Source of the DNA: Gilvirhabdus luticola
GTDB taxonomy: Bacteria; Bacteroidota; Bacteroidia; Flavobacteriales; Flavobacteriaceae
NCBI RefSeq assembly: GCF_032583975.1
Contig: NZ_JAWHTF010000007.1
Strand: one strand, 5' to 3'
Length of the DNA stretch: 64,000 nt
Of this stretch, positions 8,701-17,463 are shown one piece after another; the stretch's first letter is position 1; each line of letters begins with the position of its first letter. Below the pieces are notes generated by a model. It saw only the letters and a program-made list of their open reading frames with translations, was not told where the DNA came from and searched no databases. Both the position numbers and the translations under genes were made by a program.

Positions 8701-10263
8701 ATGTTAGATTTTTTAGGCAATATCAATTGGTGGCAATGGATTTTAATCATTTTAGTTTTAATAGCCATAAGAGATATATTTATACAGCGAAAGCATACCA
8801 TTAGTCATAACTTTCCAATAGTTGGTCACCTTCGCTATGTATTAGAAAAAATAGGACCAGAATTACGGCAATATTTAGTTGCAAATAATAGAGAGGAATT
8901 GCCTTTTAATCGAATAGAACGCGGATGGATTTATGCTTCAGCCAAACGCGAAAATAACTACGAAGGATTCGGTACGGATAGAGATATTTATGCGCACCAT
9001 CATATTTTTGTCAATAACGCTATGATGCCTTTTAAGATCAGTGAAAGACATCCAAATACCATTGATAAGTCTTTTCTTCCTTGTGCAAAAGTTATTGGAC
9101 AATACAATAAACGCAAAAAACCTTTCCGACCTGCTTCTGTAATTAATGTTTCAGCTATGAGTTTTGGTTCCCTTTCAGCCAAAGCTATAGAATCATTAAA
9201 CAAAGGTGTTAGATTAGCTGGAGCATATCATAACACTGGAGAAGGTGGATTATCTCCTTATCATAGTCATGGAGGTGATGTTATATTTCATTTCGGAACA
9301 GGCTACTTTGGAGTAAGAGACAACATTGGAAATTTTTCAATGGACAAGTTGGTTCAACTCGTTGAAAAGAATCCTTTTATAAAAGCAATAGAAATCAAAC
9401 TTTCTCAAGGTGCAAAGCCTGGTAAAGGTGGTGTCTTACCGGGTGCAAAAATATCTCATGAGATAGCCAAAATAAGAGGCGTCGAAGTAGGAAAAGATGT
9501 CTTATCACCTCCAAATCATTCTGCTTTTTCTAATGTCTCTGAATTGCTGGATTTTATAGAAGACATTGCGAAAAAAACAGGCTTGCCTGTTGGCATTAAA
9601 GCCGCTATAGGTAAATTGGAGCAATGGAATGAACTTGCCAACTTAATGAAAGAAACAGGCAAAGGACCAGATTTTATAACCGTGGATGGTGGTGAAGGCG
9701 GAACAGGTGCTGCGCCTCCAAGTTTTGCAGATCATGTATCCTTACCTTGGGTTTACGGGTTTAGCGATTTGTATAAATTGTTCCAGTCTAAAGGTTTAGT
9801 AGAACGTATTGTATTTATTGGCAGCGGTAAACTTGGTTTTCCTGCAAAAGCTGCAATGGCATTTGCTATGGGCGTAGATTGCATAAATGTTGCACGAGAA
9901 GCCATGATGAGTATTGGTTGTATTCAAGCGCAAGTATGCCATACCAATCGTTGTCCAAGTGGTATTGCAACACAAAACAAATGGTTGCAAAATGGCATCA
10001 ATATTCCATTGAAATCTGAACGACTAGCACAATATTTTAAAACCTTTAGAAAAGAACTCATTGAAATTACACATGCTGCCGGATATGAACATCCATGTCA
10101 ATTTAAAATGAGTGATATAGAAATGAATGTTGATGACCATCATTTATCTAAAGAACTCAACAGGACATATTCTTATGAAAAAACTGCAGTACCTTTCTCT
10201 AGTATGCAAGATTTAAAAGATTGTCTATATTTGGGTGGTAATTACCATACCTTAAAATCTTAA
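8701..10263 (+). CDS. Membrane-anchored FMN-binding glutamate synthase-like protein
   Basis: A 520-residue protein with one N-terminal membrane helix (about residues 10-27), followed by the FMN/central domain of glutamate synthase. Motifs are SAMSFGSLS, GEGGLSPYH, KPGKGGVLPG, TVDGGEGGTGAAP and a cysteine segment QVCHTNRCPSGIAT that may hold the iron-sulfur cluster. It lacks the N-terminal amidotransferase domain of GltB. The family is usually annotated as FMN-binding glutamate synthase, but its reaction is not firmly established and glutamate synthesis is only a family-level inference. Spacing is 9 bp from the M20 gene and 3 bp to the next gene. Confidence 0.85.
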   Translation: MLDFLGNINWWQWILIILVLIAIRDIFIQRKHTISHNFPIVGHLRYVLEKIGPELRQYLVANNREELPFNRIERGWIYASAKRENNYEGFGTDRDIYAHHHIFVNNAMMPFKISERHPNTIDKSFLPCAKVIGQYNKRKKPFRPASVINVSAMSFGSLSAKAIESLNKGVRLAGAYHNTGEGGLSPYHSHGGDVIFHFGTGYFGVRDNIGNFSMDKLVQLVEKNPFIKAIEIKLSQGAKPGKGGVLPGAKISHEIAKIRGVEVGKDVLSPPNHSAFSNVSELLDFIEDIAKKTGLPVGIKAAIGKLEQWNELANLMKETGKGPDFITVDGGEGGTGAAPPSFADHVSLPWVYGFSDLYKLFQSKGLVERIVFIGSGKLGFPAKAAMAFAMGVDCINVAREAMMSIGCIQAQVCHTNRCPSGIATQNKWLQNGINIPLKSERLAQYFKTFRKELIEITHAAGYEHPCQFKMSDIEMNVDDHHLSKELNRTYSYEKTAVPFSSMQDLKDCLYLGGNYHTLKS

Positions 10264-10266
10264 ACC

Positions 10267-10788
10267 ATGGAAATTGAAAAAATTTTAGAAATGTTTCTTT
10301 ATGCTGTACCAGCTCTTATTACTGGTATGATTGCCTACTACTTTTTTAAAGAACATACCAAAAATGAAGATGGCAGAAGACGCTATCTTTTACATAAAGA
10401 TATGAAAGTTACGGCAATGCCTATTCGCCTGCAGGCTTATGAACGTATGGCATTATTTTTAGAAAGAATAACACCTAGCAAATTACTTATACGAATATCT
10501 CCAAACACTTCAAATAAAGAAGATTATGAACGTTTACTTATATCTTCAATTGAACAAGAGTTTGAACATAATTTGTCACAACAAATCTATTTAAGCGACG
10601 AATGTTGGAACATCATTACTGCCGCAAAAAATGCTACCATTCAACTCATTAGAAAAGCTGGTTTACTACAAAAAACAAAAACCGCTAATAAACTTCGAGA
10701 AGTTATATTACAGGAAATGCTAGAAAAAAGAGCGCCTAGTGATGCCGCTTTATCTTTTATTAAAAAAGAGGTTGGTGAGCTCTGGTAA
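10267..10788 (+). CDS. Conserved hypothetical membrane protein
   Basis: A 173-residue protein with one N-terminal transmembrane segment (MFLYAVPALITGMIAYYFF) and a basic, mostly helical cytoplasmic domain. It starts 3 bp after the glutamate-synthase-like gene and is probably co-translated with it. No catalytic motif was recognised. The segment PIRLQAYERMALFLERI is strongly amphipathic. A role as a partner of the neighbouring membrane-anchored flavoprotein is inferred from gene order only. Confidence 0.7.
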   Translation: MEIEKILEMFLYAVPALITGMIAYYFFKEHTKNEDGRRRYLLHKDMKVTAMPIRLQAYERMALFLERITPSKLLIRISPNTSNKEDYERLLISSIEQEFEHNLSQQIYLSDECWNIITAAKNATIQLIRKAGLLQKTKTANKLREVILQEMLEKRAPSDAALSFIKKEVGELW

Positions 10789-10789
10789 T

Positions 10790-11698
10790 CTATGTTTCGT
10801 TTTCCAATTGGCTAGTCTCTTCATTTTTGCCTTTTGCAAAAACAAATCCACTTTGCCACCATTTGGTCATTTTTTCTTTATCAAAGATCAGTGAGTTTGT
10901 CGTTAAAACCGTTGGAGTATAATAGAAATTGATAATCGCATTATTATTTGATGCAACAAACTTTCCAATTTTAATATTTTGAGCCTCTATTCTATCTAAC
11001 ATAAACGCAAACATATTGGTAAGTAGTGAAAACGGATTTATGGATGGCATTCTGTTTAATTGTGTTATTTCTGTTTGAAGAACTATGGCATCTACTTCTT
11101 GTGCTCCATTCTTTACCGCTTCTTCTATAGGAACCATAGAGCCCAAACCACCATCGGCATATTCACAGCCATTCTTCTTTTGAAGCGTCATGAATGGAAT
11201 GTAGTTGCACGATATCCAAATCCATTCGCAAAACTCTTCATAATTGTGATCTCTAATCGATTTATATTCCACCTGATTGAGCGATAAATTAGAAACCGTA
11301 ATCAATACCTCTTTTTTAGAATACTTTAAGGTATTGAACTCCTCTTTTGTTAGTGTTTCTTTAATTAATGATCTTAAGTTTTCACTTTCGCCAAAGGTCT
11401 TACGCCCTCGTAAAAAGTTTTTAATGACATTAAAATGATGAATACCAATAGTTTCTGTACCATGTTTGCTTTTAATAGTGAAAGGACAATGGTTAAATAT
11501 GCTGTCTTGATTAACACTAGTGTAAATTTTCTTTATTTTTTCAACCTTACCTAGCGCTAAATGGCAAACCAGAAGGCTTCCGGTAGAGGTGCCAATAAAG
11601 AGATCGTAATTCTTTTTTCGTTCTTCAATAAGATACTGCGCCACACCTCCAGCAAATGCGCCCTTGCTTCCTCCTCCAGATATGACTAATGCTTTCAT
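10790..11698 (-). CDS. Patatin-like phospholipase family protein
   Basis: A 302-residue patatin-fold lipase. It has the oxyanion loop GGGSKGAF (8-15), the nucleophile elbow GTSTG with Ser38, and the catalytic Asp182 in the ADGGLGSMVP motif, giving a Ser-Asp dyad. No signal peptide is present, so it is likely cytoplasmic or membrane-associated. It is of the YjjU/RssA-like bacterial class with unknown lipid substrate. Its start codon lies 3 bp downstream of a decayed aminopeptidase 3' end (11702-11788), which suggests that it was once the second gene of an operon with the M1 peptidase now ending at 20237. Confidence 0.88.
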   Translation of the reverse strand: MKALVISGGGSKGAFAGGVAQYLIEERKKNYDLFIGTSTGSLLVCHLALGKVEKIKKIYTSVNQDSIFNHCPFTIKSKHGTETIGIHHFNVIKNFLRGRKTFGESENLRSLIKETLTKEEFNTLKYSKKEVLITVSNLSLNQVEYKSIRDHNYEEFCEWIWISCNYIPFMTLQKKNGCEYADGGLGSMVPIEEAVKNGAQEVDAIVLQTEITQLNRMPSINPFSLLTNMFAFMLDRIEAQNIKIGKFVASNNNAIINFYYTPTVLTTNSLIFDKEKMTKWWQSGFVFAKGKNEETSQLENET

Positions 11699-11701
11699 TC
11701 T

Positions 11702-11788
11702 TTATAGTTTTTCTAAAAACTCTTTTGCAAATTTAGTCATTCTCCAATTGTGATGGCTTGAAGCTTGTTATAAATTTCTGGCATAATC
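11702..11788 (-). pseudogene. Decayed copy of the M1 aminopeptidase 3' end
   Basis: On the minus strand this stretch translates to DYARNL, a TAA stop, then QASSHHNWRMTKFAKEFLEKL and a final stop. It aligns without gaps to the last residues of the M1 peptidase at 20237-22192 (NCQKNLKQATSHHNWRMSKF and so on). The DNA itself is alike, including an uninterrupted 23-bp match at 11736-11758 versus 20271-20293. There is no open frame upstream, so it is a remnant and not a gene. Both copies have the same orientation, making them direct repeats that bracket the 12013-20137 cluster. Confidence 0.85.
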
Positions 11789-12012
11789 CTATTAACGCTG
11801 GAGCATTAATTTTTGACTTTGTGCATTCGGTTTATAAAGCTACATGTACAATGCTCAATAAGAATTATAAATAATCACAAAACTCATATTTTAAATAATT
11901 ACGCCAAATATTTAAAGAGTTTAATTTATTCAATAAGCGTGTAATTTTTTTTTAAAACTACCATTTAATTGTAGTAATTTGCATATATTATAATATAAAG
12001 AAAATAATTAAA
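11789..12012. other. AT-rich spacer upstream of the aminotransferase cluster
   Basis: No open reading frame, RNA gene or hairpin terminator was recognised here. A near-consensus -7 element (GTAATTTG at about 11976-11983) lies about 30 bp before the aminotransferase start and may form part of the promoter, but no clear -33 element was found. The left end of this spacer is the inner boundary of the decayed aminopeptidase remnant. Confidence 0.4.
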
Positions 12013-13332
12013 ATGATTGAAGAATTGACCAAGTCACAAGAACTCCTTGACAGGAGAAAAAATGTGGTAGCCAATGGTGTAGGTGTATTTAATACAGCTA
12101 CCGTTAAACATGCTAAAGGTGCGATTATTACTGATGCCGATGGGAATGAGCTTATTGATTTTGCTGGTGGTATTGGCGTTGTAAATGCTGGTCATTGCCC
12201 TGAACCAGTTGTTGATGCCATACGTGAGCAAGCGGGTAAATACTTGCACACGAGCTTTAATGTAGTTACCTATGAGCCCTATATACAATTATGCGAAGAG
12301 CTTGCAGAGATTCTCCCACATGGAGAGAAAACAAAAGTAATGCTAGTAAGCACAGGTGCTGAAGCTGTAGAAAATGCTATTAAAATAGCAAGACAAGCCA
12401 CTAAAAAGTCTGCCATACTTTGTTTTACAGGTGCTTATCATGGAAGAACGATGATGGCTATGACCTTGACCAGTAAGGTGAGCTACAAGTATGATTGTGG
12501 ACCTTTTGCTCCGGAAGTTTATAGACTTCCTTTTCCAAATTTTTATCGTTATAGCGGTACAAAAACATTGGATGAGTTTGTAGATGATGAACTTAAGAGA
12601 CTTCATGAAAGTGCTTTAAATCTAGTAGATGTAACCGAACTTGCAGCCATAATTATTGAACCAATACAAGGCGAAGGAGGTTTTAATCCAGCACCTCAAA
12701 GATATCTTGAAGGCTTAAGATCTTTTTGTGATGAGCACGGTATTATGTTGATCATGGACGAGGTCCAAAGTGGATTTTGTCGTACTGGACATTGGGCTAG
12801 CTGGCAACATTATGGGGTACAGCCAGATATAAGCACCTACGCAAAATCTATGGGTTCTGGGCTTCCGATTGCAGCAGTAGTTGGAAAAGCAGACATTATG
12901 GATGCTGCGGCTTCCGGATCTATTGGCGGTACTTATATTGGCAGTCCTATTTGTTGTGTTGCAGCTTCTGCAACTATTAAATATATGAAAGACATTAATT
13001 TGAACGAAAGGGCTGTAGAGGTTGGAAATATTATTTCTACGCGATTGAATAATCTCAAGAAAGATTGTCCTGAAATTGGAGATGTAAGAGGTATCGGTGC
13101 TATGATTGGGATTGAGTTTGTAAAAAACGGAGATCCTAGACAGCCTAATTCTGAAGTTTGTGGACCTATAGTAAAAGGCTGTGCTGAACATGGTTTAATC
13201 GTATTGAGCGCCGGAACTTATAAGAATGTTCTTCGCATACTGTCTCCATTAGTCATTACCAACGAACAATTAAATAAAGGGTTAACCATTTTGGAAAACG
13301 AAATAATAAAGGCAATAAGCCAAATTATATGA
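12013..13332 (+). CDS. Class III PLP-dependent aminotransferase (GABA/ornithine aminotransferase type)
   Basis: A 439-residue fold-type I enzyme. Visible features are the phosphate-binding STGAEAVENAIK (113-124), AYHGRT, the IIEPIQGEGG segment (214-223), IMDEVQSGFCRTG (247-259) and the Schiff-base Lys278 in TYAKSMGSGLP. The closest textbook match is 4-aminobutyrate or other omega-amine:oxoacid transaminases, which move an amino group from a diamine or omega-amino acid to 2-oxoglutarate. It opens the six-gene cluster and overlaps the next gene by 4 bp (ATGA). With a decarboxylase in the cluster, an amine substrate is plausible but inferred. Confidence 0.9.
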   Translation: MIEELTKSQELLDRRKNVVANGVGVFNTATVKHAKGAIITDADGNELIDFAGGIGVVNAGHCPEPVVDAIREQAGKYLHTSFNVVTYEPYIQLCEELAEILPHGEKTKVMLVSTGAEAVENAIKIARQATKKSAILCFTGAYHGRTMMAMTLTSKVSYKYDCGPFAPEVYRLPFPNFYRYSGTKTLDEFVDDELKRLHESALNLVDVTELAAIIIEPIQGEGGFNPAPQRYLEGLRSFCDEHGIMLIMDEVQSGFCRTGHWASWQHYGVQPDISTYAKSMGSGLPIAAVVGKADIMDAAASGSIGGTYIGSPICCVAASATIKYMKDINLNERAVEVGNIISTRLNNLKKDCPEIGDVRGIGAMIGIEFVKNGDPRQPNSEVCGPIVKGCAEHGLIVLSAGTYKNVLRILSPLVITNEQLNKGLTILENEIIKAISQII

Positions 13333-14264
13333 AGCCATTCGCAATAGCAGGAATACAGATGAAAGTGTCGGCCGTAACTTCCAATGTGGAAATGATGAAG
13401 CTGAAAATAGACATTACAATGAATCTTTATCCATGGATTGAGATGATCATGTTTAGTGAGTTATGTGCTTATGGTCCGCTTACCCATACCGCACAGCCGA
13501 TTCCTAATAATTTTGAAGCGGAAATGCAGGCTAAAGCAAAAAAATACGGCATTTGGATTTTGCCTGGTTCTATTTTTGAGAAGAGTGAGGGAAAAATATA
13601 TAATACGGCAACGGTTATTAATCCACAAGGTGAAATAGTAACCCGATATCGTAAAATGTTTCCATTCTATCCTTATGAAGTTGGTGTAACTCCAGGAGAA
13701 GAATTTTGTACCTTCGAAGTGCCAGGGGTTGCCAAATTTGGTGTATCTATATGTTATGATATGTGGTTTCCTGAAACCATCAGAACTTTGGTTTCTATGG
13801 GTGCTGAAGTTATCATGCATCCAACCATGTCGGGTACTATTGACCGTGATATCGAATTATCGATAGTAAGAGCCATGGCATCTGTGAATCAATGTTACTT
13901 TTTTGATATTAACGGATTGGACACTGGAGGTTCAGGCCGTTCTATAATATGTGGCCCAGACGGACTTGTTATTCACCAGTCTGAAGGCACTGAAGAAATT
14001 ATTCCACTTGAATTAAATATCTCCAGAGTGAAAAGAAGCCGTGAATTGGGCATACTTAGACTGGGACAACCGTTGAAAAGCTTTAGAGACCATTTGGGGC
14101 AATTCACTGTATATCAACCTGGAACGCCACATCCCTATCTTGATTCACTCGGACCACTTATAAAACCTAATCGACTTGATAAACTGACAGAATTAATTAT
14201 AAAGGAAGACAAACTTGAGCATCCAATTACCCCGACTCATTATAAGGGTGATGGATCGATATAA
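13329..14264 (+). CDS. Nitrilase-superfamily carbon-nitrogen hydrolase
   Basis: A 311-residue enzyme with the nitrilase triad visible as Glu44 (FSELCAYG), Lys109 (RYRKMFPFYPYE) and Cys142 (SICYDMWFPE). The superfamily hydrolyses amides, nitriles or N-carbamoyl groups. The C-terminal half, with IMHPTMSGTIDRDIE, gives no match I can assign to a named amidase. Candidate substrates in this setting are an N-carbamoyl or amide derivative of a polyamine, as in N-carbamoylputrescine amidase, but this rests on gene context. It is translationally coupled to the aminotransferase. Confidence 0.85.
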   Translation: MKPFAIAGIQMKVSAVTSNVEMMKLKIDITMNLYPWIEMIMFSELCAYGPLTHTAQPIPNNFEAEMQAKAKKYGIWILPGSIFEKSEGKIYNTATVINPQGEIVTRYRKMFPFYPYEVGVTPGEEFCTFEVPGVAKFGVSICYDMWFPETIRTLVSMGAEVIMHPTMSGTIDRDIELSIVRAMASVNQCYFFDINGLDTGGSGRSIICGPDGLVIHQSEGTEEIIPLELNISRVKRSRELGILRLGQPLKSFRDHLGQFTVYQPGTPHPYLDSLGPLIKPNRLDKLTELIIKEDKLEHPITPTHYKGDGSI

Positions 14265-14276
14265 ATTAATAATATA

Positions 14277-14684
14277 ATGGGCAACATATCCACAAATAAT
14301 AAACGAAATAAAAAGGACATAAAGAATTATGTAAGTTGGTTTGAAATACCTGCAATTGACTTTCAGCAAGCAGTTGATTTTTACAACCATATCTTCGAGA
14401 TTGAAATGGAACAAAACATTACTGAATACAATTCGATGGCATTTTTTCCTACAACTAAAGGTATTGGTGGAAGTGTAGTTACAGGCCAAGGCTATGTGCC
14501 AAGCGATTCTGGTCCTTTGATCTATCTTAACGGTGGAGAGGATTTAAATAAGATTTTGAAAAAAATAGAAGAAGCAGGTGGACGCATTGTAATGCCAAAA
14601 ACACTTATAAATGAGGAGATGGGCTACTTCGCCATTTTTATTGATTCTCAAGGTAATAAATTGGCCTTATATTCTAAAAACTAA
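14277..14684 (+). CDS. VOC family protein (glyoxalase/bleomycin resistance fold)
   Basis: A 135-residue single VOC protein made of two beta-alpha-beta-beta-beta modules: VSWFEIPAIDFQQAVDFYNHIF at the start and GYFAIFIDSQGNKLALYS at the end. This sub-type (YdcJ/CGA-like) often binds a metal or small ligand without a known reaction. The usual metal ligands are only partly present. It sits 12 bp after the hydrolase and 3 bp before the decarboxylase gene, so it is an integral member of the cluster, perhaps an isomerase, lyase or carrier of a pathway intermediate. Confidence 0.8.
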   Translation: MGNISTNNKRNKKDIKNYVSWFEIPAIDFQQAVDFYNHIFEIEMEQNITEYNSMAFFPTTKGIGGSVVTGQGYVPSDSGPLIYLNGGEDLNKILKKIEEAGGRIVMPKTLINEEMGYFAIFIDSQGNKLALYSKN

Positions 14685-14687
14685 ACT

Positions 14688-17453
14688 GTGATTAAAGCAA
14701 AAACAAAAACAACGCCATATTATAATATAGGTCAATTACGAGTTGATTACTGGAACAAATTAAAAATTGTAACGGCTGAATTGGCAAGATGTCATAGTGG
14801 CTCGGCAAATGAGAAAAAACATATAAGTGATACCAAATCTCTTTTAAATGATTTAAAAGGTGTTGCCGTTTACTATGCTACTCCAGGGCTTGCTCGTATT
14901 CAAAAACTTGAAAATGCACTTTCAAAACATGAATTCGTTTCTCTGGCTTATTTAGTATCCGAAACCACAAAACAATTGGTTGGGGATAGTTATAGAAGTA
15001 ATCCGGAATTTTTAAATTTTGATGAACACAATATCGAATCTGTTGAGGAGCACGATCAGTTTAACACCGTTAGAAAGAATCATTTTGAAGTCTTGTTTGT
15101 AGACAATATGTCTATGGAAGAGGAAAATGAACTCAAAAAAAGTTTTAGAAGCCTTCATGTACCGCAGGATAAATTCACCTATGGTATTGTTGTACAACGC
15201 TCTTTTCAAGACGCCATGATTGCTTTGCTTTTTAACCATAATATACAGGCTGTAGTCGTAAGGTATGCACCACCTTATCATTCTAAACTTATTACTCCGC
15301 TAATTAAGCCATATATACAACAGATAACGAAGCTAGATTTTTCATCAAAACCAGATACAGAACTTGGTCCGTTGATTGGTGATTTAATTAAACAATTCAG
15401 ACCTGAATTGGATGCTTATTATGTGACCGATACCGCTTTAGGAGATTTAAAGGATAGCACCATAAAAAGTTTTAGACGTATTTTCTATCAAACGGAAGAT
15501 ATTCAAGAATTACATCTTACCATTATGCGTGGTATTGGAGAAAGGTATAATACGCCCTTTTTCTCGGCTTTAGTAGAATATAGTCAGAAGCCTACCGGTG
15601 TTTTTCACGCGATGCCTATTTCTCGTGGAAATTCGGTATTTAAATCGCGATGGATTAATGATTTTGGAGATTTTTATGGCAGAAATATGTTTTTAGCAGA
15701 GACTTCTGCCACAACAGGCGGACTTGATTCACTTTTACAACCAACAGGGCCGTTAAAAAAAGCTCAAGAAATGGCACGGGATGCTTATGGTTCTCAACAT
15801 ACCTATTTTGTTACTAACGGAACTTCAACGGCAAACAAGATTGTGATGCAAGCTCTTGTACAACCAGGTGATGTGGTTCTGATTGATAGGGATTGTCATA
15901 AATCACACCATTATGGTTTGGTCTTATCAGGGGCATACCCTGTATATCTCGATTCATATCCTATTGAAGAGTATTCCATGTATGGTGCAGTTCCTCTTGG
16001 ACAAATCAAAAACAAATTATTACAGTTGAAAGCCGCTGGAAGATTGAAAAAGGTAAAAATGTTGCTCTTAACTAATTGCACTTTTGATGGTCTTGTATAT
16101 AATGTTGAAAGGGTTATAGAAGAAGTTTTGGCCATTAAGCCTGATATGATTTTTTTATGGGATGAAGCTTGGTTCGCTTTTGCTAGTTTTGGCACCAATT
16201 ATAAGCAACGAACCGGCATGTTTACTGCAAACAAGTTGTATGAAAAATACAAAAGCAATGCCTATAAAAAACAATATTCTGCCTATACCAAATCGCTGGA
16301 TATAAATGATGTTTCAATAATGCCAAATCCCGATGAAGTTCGTATAAGGGTTTATGCCACGCAGAGTACACACAAAACCTTAAGTAGTTTTAGGCAAGGC
16401 TCAATGATTCATATTTGGGACGAAGATTTTAGACGAAAAAGTGAGGAGACTTTTTTGGAAGCTTATATGACACACACTTCTACATCACCAAATTATCAAA
16501 TGCTGGCTTCTTTAGATGTGGGACGGCGACAAGTTCAGTTAGAAGGTTTTGAGTTGGTTGAAAAAAGTATCGAACTTGCTATGGTACTCCGAGCTAAAAT
16601 AAATGATAACCCTCAATTGAGTAAATATTTTGACATCTTAACAGTTCAGGATTTCATTCCTACTAATTATAGACAAACAGGTTTTAAAGAATATTATACC
16701 AAAGCGGAGGGCTGGAACCGAATGGAAGATGCTTGGGAAGGTGATGAATTTGTACTTGACCCCACAAAAATTACTTTATATATTGGTAGGACTGGCGTTG
16801 ATGGAGACACTTTTAAGAACAAGTATTTGATGGATAAATTTAATATCCAAATCAATAAAACCTCTAGAAATACGGTTCTTTTTATGACTAACATTGGTAC
16901 AACTCGTGGGAGTATTACCTATTTAACTAATGCATTATTAAGAATTGCTGATGAATTGGATGAAGAGTTTAAATCATTGAATACCAAGGAAAAGGAAATT
17001 CTGCAGAAACGGATACATTCTTTAACTAAAGAAGTACCTCCATTGCCCGATTTTAGTTATTTCCATCAATCGTTTCAAGCAGTTCCAGGAGTTCCTGGTG
17101 GGAATATTCGAGCAGCATATTTTTTAGCTTACGAAGAAGAAAACTATGAATATGTTCCATTAAACAAATGCCTGAAAGTCATGGAAGAAGGTAAAACATT
17201 AGTCGCGTCTACATTTGTAATTCCGTATCCACCCGGCTTCCCTGTACTTGTTCCTGGACAAGTAGTAAGCGAAGAAATTATCAATTTTTTAACCGTTCTT
17301 GATGTTAGCGAGATCCATGGGTATAGAGCCGACCTTGGCTTAAGAGTATTCAAGGACAATGTTTTGAACCGTCATAAAACAATAACGTCCATGGGAGCCA
17401 TGGGTATGAATAAATTGAATAAAAATTCAAAAAACAAAAAAATTAAAAATTAA
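14688..17453 (+). CDS. Large Orn/Lys/Arg decarboxylase-like PLP enzyme
   Basis: The start is GTG, 3 bp after the VOC gene. The protein has 921 residues, longer than the 710-760 of E. coli lysine, ornithine and arginine decarboxylases. Residues 1-300 form a wing-like N-terminal region. The PLP domain shows SATTGGLDSLLQPTGP (340-355), VTNGTSTANK (375-384), IDRDCHKSHHYG (399-410), LWDEAWFAFAS (490-500) and the Schiff-base Lys563 in ATQSTHKTLSSFRQGS. About 60 residues between the DEAW and STHK motifs exceed the standard spacing. The family decarboxylates basic amino acids to diamines, and here the amino acid is unknown. The C-terminus is Lys/Asn-rich and low in complexity. Confidence 0.88.
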   Translation: MIKAKTKTTPYYNIGQLRVDYWNKLKIVTAELARCHSGSANEKKHISDTKSLLNDLKGVAVYYATPGLARIQKLENALSKHEFVSLAYLVSETTKQLVGDSYRSNPEFLNFDEHNIESVEEHDQFNTVRKNHFEVLFVDNMSMEEENELKKSFRSLHVPQDKFTYGIVVQRSFQDAMIALLFNHNIQAVVVRYAPPYHSKLITPLIKPYIQQITKLDFSSKPDTELGPLIGDLIKQFRPELDAYYVTDTALGDLKDSTIKSFRRIFYQTEDIQELHLTIMRGIGERYNTPFFSALVEYSQKPTGVFHAMPISRGNSVFKSRWINDFGDFYGRNMFLAETSATTGGLDSLLQPTGPLKKAQEMARDAYGSQHTYFVTNGTSTANKIVMQALVQPGDVVLIDRDCHKSHHYGLVLSGAYPVYLDSYPIEEYSMYGAVPLGQIKNKLLQLKAAGRLKKVKMLLLTNCTFDGLVYNVERVIEEVLAIKPDMIFLWDEAWFAFASFGTNYKQRTGMFTANKLYEKYKSNAYKKQYSAYTKSLDINDVSIMPNPDEVRIRVYATQSTHKTLSSFRQGSMIHIWDEDFRRKSEETFLEAYMTHTSTSPNYQMLASLDVGRRQVQLEGFELVEKSIELAMVLRAKINDNPQLSKYFDILTVQDFIPTNYRQTGFKEYYTKAEGWNRMEDAWEGDEFVLDPTKITLYIGRTGVDGDTFKNKYLMDKFNIQINKTSRNTVLFMTNIGTTRGSITYLTNALLRIADELDEEFKSLNTKEKEILQKRIHSLTKEVPPLPDFSYFHQSFQAVPGVPGGNIRAAYFLAYEEENYEYVPLNKCLKVMEEGKTLVASTFVIPYPPGFPVLVPGQVVSEEIINFLTVLDVSEIHGYRADLGLRVFKDNVLNRHKTITSMGAMGMNKLNKNSKNKKIKN

Positions 17454-17463
17454 AAATTAAAAT

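Noticed and set aside
15012..16198. Antisense open frames inside the decarboxylase gene
   Set aside because: They show no family motif and are shadows of the well-supported plus-strand gene.
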